Assembly: GCA_030917925.1 (NCBI GenBank)
Contig: JAUPTV010000011.1
Span: 1-41,541 of the forward strand
Length of the DNA stretch: 41,541 nt
Direction: 5' to 3'
Source: Pseudomonadota bacterium
GTDB lineage: Bacteria; Pseudomonadota; Gammaproteobacteria; Competibacterales; Competibacteraceae
Shown: one piece after another, positions 8,053 through 15,609 of the stretch
Layout: every line of letters starts with the position of its first letter
Numbering within the stretch: the first letter of the stretch is position 1
Translations under genes and position numbers: made by a program
The notes under the pieces: generated by a model
Database searches by the model: none
What the model was told of the DNA's origin: nothing
Seen by the model: only the letters and a program-made list of their open reading frames with translations

Positions 8053-8685
8053 TCAAGCGCCATGGCCCTGAATCCGGCGAATGGCGGTTTGGGTGCAGAA
8101 CTGCATGAAGGGATCGTCAGCGAACCGTTCCGGTAGCGCCGTCAGGGCGGGAATTGCCTCGGGCGTCCCGATCTCGGCCAGCCCATCCACCGCCGCGGCG
8201 CAGGCGTTGATATTGTCATCGCGCTCGATCACGTCCTGGAGCCAGGCCGGAGCCTGGGGATGGCGCAGGTTGGCCAACACGTTGATGGCGAAAATCCGGT
8301 AATCGGCGTCGTCATCCGCCAGCATCCGTTCTATGTAGGGCGAAACCGCTTCAGGCAATTGCTGCAAGGCCTCGATGACCTGATTGCGCAAGGCGGCGTC
8401 CTCGCTGCGCAACAGTGGCATCAGACCACAGACCACCGGATTGCCGCCGATCTGAATCAGACTGGTGAGGATCGCCTCGCGCACCGGCGTTTGGGTTTCC
8501 TGCTCCAGGCGGTCACAGAGCGCATCGGCGGCGTCGGAAAAAGCTGCCAGATCCAGTGCCGCCCAGCGCCGCTGTTCCGGGGCATCCGCTTCGAGTTGAC
8601 ATAGCAGGCCCGCACGGTCGCGGGATTGATGGCGGAACTCACGGGGAGCGTCGCCAGTAGCATCGTGTTTTTTAATGAGCGTCAT
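8053..8685 (-). CDS. HEAT-repeat protein of the chemosensory cluster
   Basis: About 210 residues, made of paired helices with HEAT/PBS-lyase-like repeats such as DDADYRIFAINVLANLRH and NINACAAAVDGLAEIGTPEAIPAL, which recur about every 30 residues from residue 40 to the end. HEAT proteins are interaction scaffolds. Lying between cheB and cheR, it may organise or modulate the adaptation enzymes or the array; that is inference. I prefer ATG 8685. A TTG at 8721 would add 12 residues but has no ribosome site. It lacks the Glu pair typical of phycobilin lyases, so a lyase role is unlikely. Confidence 0.8.
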   Translation of the reverse strand: MTLIKKHDATGDAPREFRHQSRDRAGLLCQLEADAPEQRRWAALDLAAFSDAADALCDRLEQETQTPVREAILTSLIQIGGNPVVCGLMPLLRSEDAALRNQVIEALQQLPEAVSPYIERMLADDDADYRIFAINVLANLRHPQAPAWLQDVIERDDNINACAAAVDGLAEIGTPEAIPALTALPERFADDPFMQFCTQTAIRRIQGHGA

Positions 8686-8727
8686 GTGGGGGTCCCGGGA
8701 ACTTGGTTTTTGATCTTTCAACAGGCT

Positions 8728-9801
8728 TTAGTACAGCCAGCGCAGGACGTGTTTGGCGATCTGATCGCAGGGAGCGATGACGGTTGCGCCGTTGCGGTTA
8801 ATGAGTTCGGCAGGCATCCCGAACACCACCGCAGTTTCTTCGGATTCGGCGACGGTCCGGCCACCGCGCTGGCGGATTTCAGTCATGGCGTCGGCTCCGT
8901 CGTAACCCATCCCGGTTAGCATCACCCCGATGATCTGTTCAGCGGGATAGTGTTCCAGGGCGCTGCGTGCCAGCAGTTCTACCGAGGGGTGCCACAGGTA
9001 GGCCGAATTTTCCGGCTGCGACAGGGCAATCATGCCGTTGGGGCGCCGTCCGAGAATGATGTCAGCGCCGCCGCGCCCGATATAGACGTTGCCGGGTTCG
9101 ATCAGGGTGGGCTTCTTCACTTCCTGAACCGGAATATTGCACAGGGTGCCCATGCGGTTGGCGAAGGGACCGGTGAAGTTGGCGGGCATGTGCTGGGCGA
9201 TGACCACCGGCCAGGGGAAATCGGCGGGCAGGCGCGGCAGGATTTCTTCCAGAGTACGCGGGCCGCCGGTAGAAACGCCAATGACGACGACGCCGGTCGG
9301 AAGGTTCTGCTTGGGGCGTGTCTCCACTTTTTTGGCGGTGGATTCGCTGGTCAGGCGATTTTGCTGACGAATGCGATCCGCCAGACCACGGGTCTTGCGA
9401 ATCTTGGCTTTCGCCGCGCCGCGCACTTTGGCGATCAGATCAGCGTGAATGACGTCGATACTGAGCGAGATGGTGCCGCCGGGTTTGCAGATGTAGTCGA
9501 CCGCGCCGAGGCTCAAGGCTTCCAGAGTGGCCAGTGCGCCCTTTTCGGTCAGCGAGGACACCATGATCACCGGGCAGGGATGTTCGACCATGATCCGACT
9601 GAGCGCGGTCAGACCATCCATCTCCGGCATGTTGATGTCCAGGGTGACGACATCCGGTTCAAACCCCGGCAGTTCGTGCAGGGCCTCAAGGCCGGTGCGG
9701 GCAGCGCGAATGATGAAATCGCCCTCGCTCTCGAACAACTGGGTGAGATGCTTGCGCATCAGGGCGGAGTCATCAACAATCAGGACTTTGATTTTGCTCA
9801 T
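8728..9801 (-). CDS. cheB: CheB protein-glutamate methylesterase/deamidase
   Basis: A 357-residue two-domain protein. The N-terminal receiver has Asp10-Asp11 and phospho-acceptor Asp55. The C-terminal methylesterase domain has the catalytic triad Ser177 (GVSTGG), His204 (AQHMP) and Asp301 (GMGYDGA). It removes methyl groups from receptor glutamates when phosphorylated by CheA. The lengths match the family. It is separated from the triple-CheW gene by 145 bp holding a hairpin repeat, so transcription or mRNA processing may change here. No clear Shine-Dalgarno site precedes its ATG. Confidence 0.95.
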   Translation of the reverse strand: MSKIKVLIVDDSALMRKHLTQLFESEGDFIIRAARTGLEALHELPGFEPDVVTLDINMPEMDGLTALSRIMVEHPCPVIMVSSLTEKGALATLEALSLGAVDYICKPGGTISLSIDVIHADLIAKVRGAAKAKIRKTRGLADRIRQQNRLTSESTAKKVETRPKQNLPTGVVVIGVSTGGPRTLEEILPRLPADFPWPVVIAQHMPANFTGPFANRMGTLCNIPVQEVKKPTLIEPGNVYIGRGGADIILGRRPNGMIALSQPENSAYLWHPSVELLARSALEHYPAEQIIGVMLTGMGYDGADAMTEIRQRGGRTVAESEETAVVFGMPAELINRNGATVIAPCDQIAKHVLRWLY

Positions 9802-9847
9802 TTTTATGATGAGAATATTTTTCAGTGGTCTAAGTCGTCAGGCGCAG

Positions 9848-9936
9848 GCAAGACGCCCTCACCCCCAACCCCTCTCCCAGAAGGAGAGGGGAGTCAAGGT
9901 AATGACTCCTCTCCCATTGAGAGAGGGGAGCGAATG
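9848..9936. repeat. Intergenic palindromic repeat with two hairpins
   Basis: This stretch between the triple-CheW gene and cheB holds a perfect 9-bp stem (CCCCTCTCC at 9869-9877 with GGAGAGGGG at 9883-9891, 5-base loop). A second, weaker stem has CCTCTC at 9908-9913 and GAGAGG at 9921-9926. The C-rich sequence resembles widely scattered REP-like intergenic elements in GC-rich bacteria. It has no run of T on the minus strand, so it is a poor intrinsic terminator and may rather stabilise or process the mRNA. Confidence 0.7.
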
Positions 9937-9946
9937 ATGACGTTGC

Positions 9947-11518
9947 CTAATGCATCGCCTGTTTCAGGGCGTGGACTTCGCCGCCTTCCAGCAGCTTGTC
10001 CACATCCAGCAGCAGGATCATGCGTTTTTGCTGCTGAAGGTTGGCGACCCGCCGAATCAGCCGACTGGTTTCATCAGACAGATGCGGCGCTTCTTCAATT
10101 GCCTGACGCGGAATTTTCAGCACTTCGCTCACCGAGTCAACAATAAAGCCGGTACGCACGCCATTGATCGTGAACACCATGATCCGTTGCCGGTCATTGC
10201 GTTCCATGGTGGACAGACCGAAGCGCCGCCGCTGATCCACCACCGGCAGCACCGTGCCACGCAGGTTGATCACGCCTTCGATAAAATCTGGCGCTTTGGG
10301 GACATGGGTCAACTGCTCCGGCACTCGCACAATCTCCTGCACCGAGTCGATGGGGACGCCGAATTCTTCCTTGAGCAGCCGGAACACGACCATCTGCTCG
10401 TCATCGCCGATAGCGCCCTGGGTTTCCACGGTTTTCTCCATGACTTCGCCCTCTTCGCGCAATTCTTTAACGACCGCCGCCGCTTCGCGGAATGCGTTGT
10501 GCGCAAACATCTTTTCCGCGGAAATGATCGACACCAGCCGCTTGCCGTCATTGAGTCGGCAGATTTCGGCAATGTCAGCGATGGCTTCATCCCGGGCCAG
10601 CAGCGCCGGCATCGGGTCCACCAGACTGCTGCTGACCCGCAGCACCTCGTTCACCGTGTCCGTCACCACGCCGACCGACTGCTGATCACCGCCGGACAGG
10701 GAAATCACCACGATGCGGTTATGCTCGTTGAGGGCTTCCATGGGCAGGTTGAACATCTTGCGCAGGCTGACCAGTGGCAGTAACCGCTGGCGCAGGGTCA
10801 TCACCCCCAACACATGCGAGGCCGATTTGGGAACATGAATGATCTGTTCCGGCACCTGCACGATTTCCTGCACCCGCTCAATGGCGATGGCGTATTCCTG
10901 GTTGGCAACCACAAAGCTGACCAGTTGCAGCTCGTCGCTGCCGACGCCCACCGCTTTGGCGGTGTCGTGGGATTCTACGCTTTGCGAACCGGTGGCCGCT
11001 GCCTGGGTGGCATGTCGATCCAGGGCGGCAAACTCGCTTTTGATGAGCTGGGCGAAGTCCAGAATCATCACCATTTCATGGCCGCCGACGTTTTTAATCA
11101 CGCCCAGCAGCAGATCGGAATCGATGGTGGCCTGAATCGCCGCTGCACTCTCGATCTGATCCAGTTCAACGGTGATGACACTAGCCACGCGGTCGACGAC
11201 AAAGCCGGCCGGTGCGCCAAAATCAATCACCAGCGCCCGGCTGGCGTCGTCATGTTCCCGATCCGGGAACCGGAACAAGCGCCGCAGGCTGATTACGGGC
11301 AACACCAGGCCGCGCAAGTTGGCCAACCCTTCCAGACTGGGCGGACTGAGCGGGACACGAACAGCGTCGGGAACGCGAATAATCTCGCGCACCGGTGCCA
11401 TGGGCACAGCGAAAACTTCCTGGCCCACGAAGAACGTGACAAATTGCCGCGCCTCCAGATGCGCCGCCTGGTCATCCAGGATTGCGCCGCCGGTTGACGT
11501 TTCTACTATCGTTGTCAT
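9947..11518 (-). CDS. Triple-CheW scaffold protein
   Basis: A 523-residue protein built from three CheW domains at about 22-165, 195-340 and 372-515, joined by linkers of about 30 residues. Domains 1 and 3 keep the NLRG..LPV segment that includes the CheA/receptor-contact Arg. Domain 2 reads TLRQRLLPLV, so the conserved Gly is Gln. CheW couples receptors to CheA; one chain with three modules could bridge several partners or set ring geometry. It is the only CheW-type adaptor in the cluster apart from the CheA P5 domain. It carries no receiver domain, so it is not CheV. Confidence 0.92.
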   Translation of the reverse strand: MTTIVETSTGGAILDDQAAHLEARQFVTFFVGQEVFAVPMAPVREIIRVPDAVRVPLSPPSLEGLANLRGLVLPVISLRRLFRFPDREHDDASRALVIDFGAPAGFVVDRVASVITVELDQIESAAAIQATIDSDLLLGVIKNVGGHEMVMILDFAQLIKSEFAALDRHATQAAATGSQSVESHDTAKAVGVGSDELQLVSFVVANQEYAIAIERVQEIVQVPEQIIHVPKSASHVLGVMTLRQRLLPLVSLRKMFNLPMEALNEHNRIVVISLSGGDQQSVGVVTDTVNEVLRVSSSLVDPMPALLARDEAIADIAEICRLNDGKRLVSIISAEKMFAHNAFREAAAVVKELREEGEVMEKTVETQGAIGDDEQMVVFRLLKEEFGVPIDSVQEIVRVPEQLTHVPKAPDFIEGVINLRGTVLPVVDQRRRFGLSTMERNDRQRIMVFTINGVRTGFIVDSVSEVLKIPRQAIEEAPHLSDETSRLIRRVANLQQQKRMILLLDVDKLLEGGEVHALKQAMH

Positions 11519-11545
11519 CAGGAATGCTCCTGTCGTAGGGAGCCG

Positions 11546-13480
11546 TTACTGGGCGCTTTGCAGTTCGTCGGCCAGCGAGGAGATTTCCTCAATCGCGGCG
11601 GCCAACTCTTCGGCTCCCTGCGATTGCTGCGTCGCGGCTGCCGCCGCCTGGGTGGCCGCCTGTTCCGCCTCGGAGGCAGCGGAGGCAATTTGATCGACGC
11701 CTTTCTTCACTTCTCCCAGTGAAGACGCGATGTTGGCCGAATCTGCGGCAATCGATCTATTCCCCTTCAGCACTTCACGCGTGTCGGCTTCCATCGTCAC
11801 CAGATTGCTGGTGATGGCTTTGGTTTTTTCGACTTCGGCGGCGGCGTTGGCGGCGATATTTTCCAGATCGCGCCGCACTGCGCCGATCTGGTCCTGGACC
11901 GCCTTGACCATGTCCTTGATGCGCTCGGCATTTTCCGAAGAATCATGGGCCAGGTTGCGAATGTCGGTCGATACCACCACAAACCCCTTGCCGAACTCGC
12001 CGGCGCGGGCCGCTTCAATCGCACCGTTGACCGCCAGCATGTTGGTCTGGATGGAGACGGTGGTAATGGCGTCCACGATCTTGTCGATGCGTCGGCTCAC
12101 CAGCTCCAGGGCATTGATCTGGTCGCGGCTCTTGCGGGTTTCTTCCAGACCCTTAAAGACACCAGCCACCAGTTCATCGATCACCGTCTTGTTCTGGTTG
12201 AGCAGGGTGCTCATGGCCTGGCTTTTTTCGACCGCGTTCTTGGACTGTTGATCAGAGATTTGGGCGCTCTTCTCGATTTGGACAATAGCGGCGGCGGATT
12301 CCTGGGCACCGGAACTCTGTTGTGCCGCGCCTTTACGAATCTGGTCAATGGCCGCCCCAATCTGCGCGGCGGCCCGGTTAATTTCCTGAACGGCAGCGGA
12401 CAATTCTTCGGCGGCGGAAGCGACTTCCTCGGCACTCTTGGTGATATTGGTGCTGTTTTTCAGATCCTCGGCCAAACCCGACAAATCCCCGGCAGCCTGT
12501 TCGGACTGGGACAGCGCCTGCGTCTGCTGGCTGACGGTCTTGACCGCTTCCTCGCAGGCGGAAGATTGCTCCTCAGCAGCGGCGGCGATGGCTTCTGAAC
12601 CTTTCTGCGCATCCAGGGCGGCGCGTTTGGACTCCTGACAGGCGGTGTTGATCTCCTGAGCGCCCTGGATAATCTCATTCAAATCAGTCCGAACTTGTTC
12701 GAGTTGCTGGGTGATGATCTTGCCCTTTTCCGCCTCGGCCCGGATGCCCTCCGCCGACTGGTTGATGCCCCCGGAGATACTCTTGACTTCGTCCTGAATC
12801 TGTTTGACCAGTTCCTGGATTTCTTTGGCGCTCTTTTCCGAGGTTTCCGCCAAGGTACGCACTTCATCGGCGACGACTGCGAAGCCTTTGCCATGCTGAC
12901 CAGCGCGGGCAGCTTCAATCGCGGCGTTCAGGGCCAGCAGGTTGGTCTGGTCGGCAATGCGCGCCACGGCTTTGACGATTTCGCCGATATTGGCGGCCTG
13001 CTTCTCCAGTTCCGCCACCATTTTGACGGAGCCGGCCTGCTGTTCAGCGGCAGCACTGACAGCGGTTACGGTCTTGGCGATTTCACCGCTGACCATGGCG
13101 GTCAGGGTTTGCAGGGTTTCCGATCTCTGCAGGGAGGTCGCCGCTGCCTTCATGCTGTTATCGATCGCGTTGGAAATCATGGTAACGCCGCGCAGCGATT
13201 CCTGGGCCGCGCCGGAAGCTTCTTCAGCGCCGGCAGCGATTTGATCCATGGCGCGCTTCAGTTCTTCGACGGCGGAAGCCGCTTCGTTGATGCCGCTGGA
13301 TAACTGCGTGGTGGCGGATGCGATACGTTCAGCGGCTTGCTGCTGCTTGGCCATGGTGCGGGCGCGGCGGCGTTCGGCTTCTGCCTGACGTTGCAGTTGT
13401 TGCTTATGGGAGGAATCGGAGTCGCCTGATTCGTCAAGCGCCGCGCCGGGTTTGTTTGAAGTCTTCTTCACCAGTGCCAT
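11546..13480 (-). CDS. Soluble chemoreceptor with two tandem signalling tips
   Basis: A 644-residue, Ala/Glu-rich, fully coiled-coil cytoplasmic receptor without membrane segments or a ligand domain. It has two complete receptor hairpin tips: IADQTN...[12 protein letters not shown] (about 174-210) and VSIQTN...[12 protein letters not shown] (about 474-510). The two QTN motifs (178 and 478) are exactly 300 residues apart. A shared AQES motif at 92 and 392 has the same offset, so the protein is an internal tandem duplication. Repeated EQ/SA-rich heptads look like methylation regions. The N-terminal 45 residues are polar and basic. The GGAG ribosome site lies about 9 bases before the ATG. It is the first receptor in the operon, next to the triple-CheW gene. 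Confidence 0.9.
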   Translation of the reverse strand: MALVKKTSNKPGAALDESGDSDSSHKQQLQRQAEAERRRARTMAKQQQAAERIASATTQLSSGINEAASAVEELKRAMDQIAAGAEEASGAAQESLRGVTMISNAIDNSMKAAATSLQRSETLQTLTAMVSGEIAKTVTAVSAAAEQQAGSVKMVAELEKQAANIGEIVKAVARIADQTNLLALNAAIEAARAGQHGKGFAVVADEVRTLAETSEKSAKEIQELVKQIQDEVKSISGGINQSAEGIRAEAEKGKIITQQLEQVRTDLNEIIQGAQEINTACQESKRAALDAQKGSEAIAAAAEEQSSACEEAVKTVSQQTQALSQSEQAAGDLSGLAEDLKNSTNITKSAEEVASAAEELSAAVQEINRAAAQIGAAIDQIRKGAAQQSSGAQESAAAIVQIEKSAQISDQQSKNAVEKSQAMSTLLNQNKTVIDELVAGVFKGLEETRKSRDQINALELVSRRIDKIVDAITTVSIQTNMLAVNGAIEAARAGEFGKGFVVVSTDIRNLAHDSSENAERIKDMVKAVQDQIGAVRRDLENIAANAAAEVEKTKAITSNLVTMEADTREVLKGNRSIAADSANIASSLGEVKKGVDQIASAASEAEQAATQAAAAATQQSQGAEELAAAIEEISSLADELQSAQ

Positions 13481-13501
13481 TGAGTGATCTCCAGGGGGTT
13501 G

Positions 13502-13666
13502 TCATTCAGCCGTCAACCGGCTGTTCAATTGAGAATTGACCGCTTGCGGCGGCAAATCCTGCAGGCGTTCGGCTTGGTGCAAGAAGTTCGCCAGATAGTC
13601 GTCGGGTAGTTTGAGATCAGCAAGGGTGACGACATCGCGTGGGGCGAAGCCGTGGTCAGCAGTCAT
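13502..13666 (-). CDS. Possible small protein of 54 residues
   Basis: I found a short frame by hand between the HDOD gene and the tandem receptor gene. It starts ATG at 13666, ends TGA at 13502-13504, and its stop lies about 21 bases before the receptor ATG. The product begins MTADHGFAPRDVV, then has an amphipathic region (LADLKLPDDYLANFLHQAE) and no cysteines or membrane segment. Codon third positions are mostly G or C, like the neighbours. No convincing ribosome site precedes the ATG, and the frame stays open further upstream, so the start is uncertain. I do not recognise a family. It could be a small operon protein or leader region. Confidence 0.4.
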   Translation of the reverse strand: MTADHGFAPRDVVTLADLKLPDDYLANFLHQAERLQDLPPQAVNSQLNSRLTAE

Positions 13667-13754
13667 CGGGGGGAGCGTCGCCAGGCGGCGATCAGATGCC
13701 GCGAGGAACGATGGGGGCGGGGAGAGTCTTGAAAAACCGTGGATTGATGAAACC

Positions 13755-13772
13755 AGACGCCTGATGGCGTCT
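13755..13772 (-). other. Short hairpin at the HDOD stop codon
   Basis: AGACGCC (13755-13761) and GGCGTCT (13766-13772) form a 7-bp stem with a TGAT loop that covers the stop codon of the HDOD gene. On the minus strand it is not followed at once by a T run, so it is a weak terminator at best. It could partly separate the HDOD gene from the receptor operon. Confidence 0.4.
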
Positions 13773-15198
13773 ACCCCTCCGCTGGCAATCGCAACACCGC
13801 TGACAGACTGTCGAGTTCCGCTATACTGGCATGGACGCGCATCAGCGCTTCCATCGCCTGTTCACGGGTGATGCCCAGCGTGAACATCGCCAGGGCAGGC
13901 AACCGACCATTCATATCTTCGCCTAAACCGAAGTGATGCAACAGACGATCAGCGAGCAAGACCAGATTGGAGTATTCAGCATGCGGTTGTGTGCAATCTT
14001 CATTGTGATGCCAGCGCACCGCGGCGATCACTTCCTCGGGCATCGCCCAGGACTGCATGAGCCAGGCACCAATATGCCAGTGTTCGACGCCCAGAACATA
14101 GCGCTCTACCGCACTGAGTTGCACATGATGATTGACCGCCAGAAAGCGGTTGAACAGGAAGAAGCGGGCCGGGAAGATATGCCCCAGCACCAGATAGCCG
14201 AAATCGTGCAACAACCCGCAGAGATAGGCCAGTTCCGGTTTGATGTCCAAAATTTCGGGTAACAGCTTGGCTAACTCGCTGGCCAACGAGGCGCAATAGA
14301 TGCTGCTTCGCCAGAAATTTTCCAGACCCACCGGGCCATCAACGGGAATATGAAAGGTTTGGCTCATGCTGGAGCCAAGCAGCAGATTGAGCGTACTTTC
14401 AACCCCCAGCACTTTCTGAATCGCAGTCTCCAGCGAATCCACCGGCCCCGAATAACCGTGCAACGGCGAACGCGCCCAGTACACGATCTGGGCCGCCAGG
14501 CTGGGATCATGTTCAACAATCTTGAGGATATCCTCAACGGTGGCATTCGGTTTGGCGCGCAGGTCCATAATCGATTGCGCCGTTTGCGGCATCAACGGAA
14601 GTTCAGTGATTGCCTCAATGCCTTCACGCAACTGACTCGGCGTGTAACGCCGGGTGAGATTGGTCAGATTTTGCGGGGTCATCACCTGTGGGTCGCTAAA
14701 CTGGGCATCCAGGTCTTCAGTCGATACTGCGAAGCGCTCCCAGCGAGCGGTTGTCAGCAGTTGGCGGAAATCAGCGGCGCGCATACTGACCAGCACATCG
14801 CCATTACCACCGTCAAAATAGATCTCTGCTTCATCGTCAGCGATCAGGCTGAGGTCGGCCAGCGCTGGAATGGCGAATGCGCCGGGCAAGGGCGGATGGC
14901 TACCAGCCTTGCAGCCATTTTTTTCGAAAAAATGATGGGTTTCAACGCCATAAACGGGATCAAGATCGCGTTTCATCACTTGGCAAAGTATTGAAAAATC
15001 GAGAATATAGCTGCATGGTAAAATGGCCATGGCTCGCCCGGCGGCATCTTCGAGCAAAACCGTGCGAGCAATCTGTCGGGGAGCGATGTCGAGCCTGGCC
15101 GCAGCCTGGGGCAGACTTTCGACTGATGGACAGTCAATCAGTCGGTAGGGAAAACCTTGTTGGTCCAGATGGAATCGAACGATGTCGGGAAGGTTCAT
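13771..15198 (-). CDS. YbaK-like deacylase domain fused to HDOD domain
   Basis: A 475-residue two-domain protein. Residues about 1-155 resemble the YbaK/ProX family that deacylates mischarged tRNA. Residues about 190-400 form an HDOD domain (ITELPLMPQTAQSIMDL near the start, then CGLLHDFGYLVLGH). HDOD proteins are signalling or regulatory adaptors and are often found with chemosensory and c-di-GMP genes. The HD pair is present, but other phosphohydrolase ligands are not obviously complete, so catalysis is unlikely. This fusion architecture is known in proteobacteria. As the first gene of the minus-strand run it may be part of the chemosensory operon. A weak ribosome site precedes the ATG. Confidence 0.85.
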   Translation of the reverse strand: MNLPDIVRFHLDQQGFPYRLIDCPSVESLPQAAARLDIAPRQIARTVLLEDAAGRAMAILPCSYILDFSILCQVMKRDLDPVYGVETHHFFEKNGCKAGSHPPLPGAFAIPALADLSLIADDEAEIYFDGGNGDVLVSMRAADFRQLLTTARWERFAVSTEDLDAQFSDPQVMTPQNLTNLTRRYTPSQLREGIEAITELPLMPQTAQSIMDLRAKPNATVEDILKIVEHDPSLAAQIVYWARSPLHGYSGPVDSLETAIQKVLGVESTLNLLLGSSMSQTFHIPVDGPVGLENFWRSSIYCASLASELAKLLPEILDIKPELAYLCGLLHDFGYLVLGHIFPARFFLFNRFLAVNHHVQLSAVERYVLGVEHWHIGAWLMQSWAMPEEVIAAVRWHHNEDCTQPHAEYSNLVLLADRLLHHFGLGEDMNGRLPALAMFTLGITREQAMEALMRVHASIAELDSLSAVLRLPAEG

Positions 15199-15267
15199 AG
15201 CAAGCTATTTGATCCAAGTGTAGTTATTGCCGTCACCCTTATAGCGCTGATGGTATCCAGACTGAGT

Positions 15268-15609
15268 TTAATTAGTACGCGGATTGGATTCCGCCCGCTG
15301 GATATCGACCTGACGCTTGGGCAATTCGGTATAAAAATCATATTTGGGTTTCAAGGGTTCGGATGCGGCCGGTGCCGAAGCGGCAACCGCTGGCGCTGGC
15401 GAAGGCACCGGGGTTGCCGGAGGGGCAACCGGTTTGACGGGCGGCGCGGCGGCAACTGGCGTTTCCGGCGCACGGTCGCCCTTGATATACGCCAGCAAGC
15501 CACCGAACAGGCCCACCAGGATCAGCGTGACCACCAGAAGACCATGCCGACGCACGGACTGGCGGCGCTGCCGGGGCGACCGGGATTTGTAATCGCGGCG
15601 AAGACTCAC
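15268..15609 (-). CDS. FtsN-like membrane protein lacking the SPOR domain
   Basis: 113 residues: a basic cytoplasmic N-terminus (1-22), one membrane helix (about 23-42), a Pro/Ala-rich periplasmic linker and a short [13 protein letters not shown] segment (89-101). The FYxxLP motif occurs in FtsN-type cell-division proteins that are commonly encoded just after argS. In those, a C-terminal SPOR domain binds denuded peptidoglycan; here the chain stops right after the motif. The downstream gap to the next gene is only 69 bp, so no shifted SPOR remnant can be hidden there. The start is GTG, overlapping the argS stop (GTGA). It may retain the division-activating part alone. Confidence 0.7.
   Translation of the reverse strand: MSLRRDYKSRSPRQRRQSVRRHGLLVVTLILVGLFGGLLAYIKGDRAPETPVAAAPPVKPVAPPATPVPSPAPAVAASAPAASEPLKPKYDFYTELPKRQVDIQRAESNPRTN

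Noticed and set aside
8950-10146. Plus-strand open frame of 398 codons
   Set aside because: It is antisense to cheB and crosses the hairpin repeat, with no recognisable motif.
2377-13480. NWETF-type CheR/CheB docking pentapeptide on the receptors
   Set aside because: The two receptors end in KIELF and QSAQ; neither matches the pentapeptide.
15199-15267. Flagellar sigma-28 promoter before the chemosensory genes
   Set aside because: A TAAA and a GC...TATAA are present, but the spacing is too long for a sigma-28 site.
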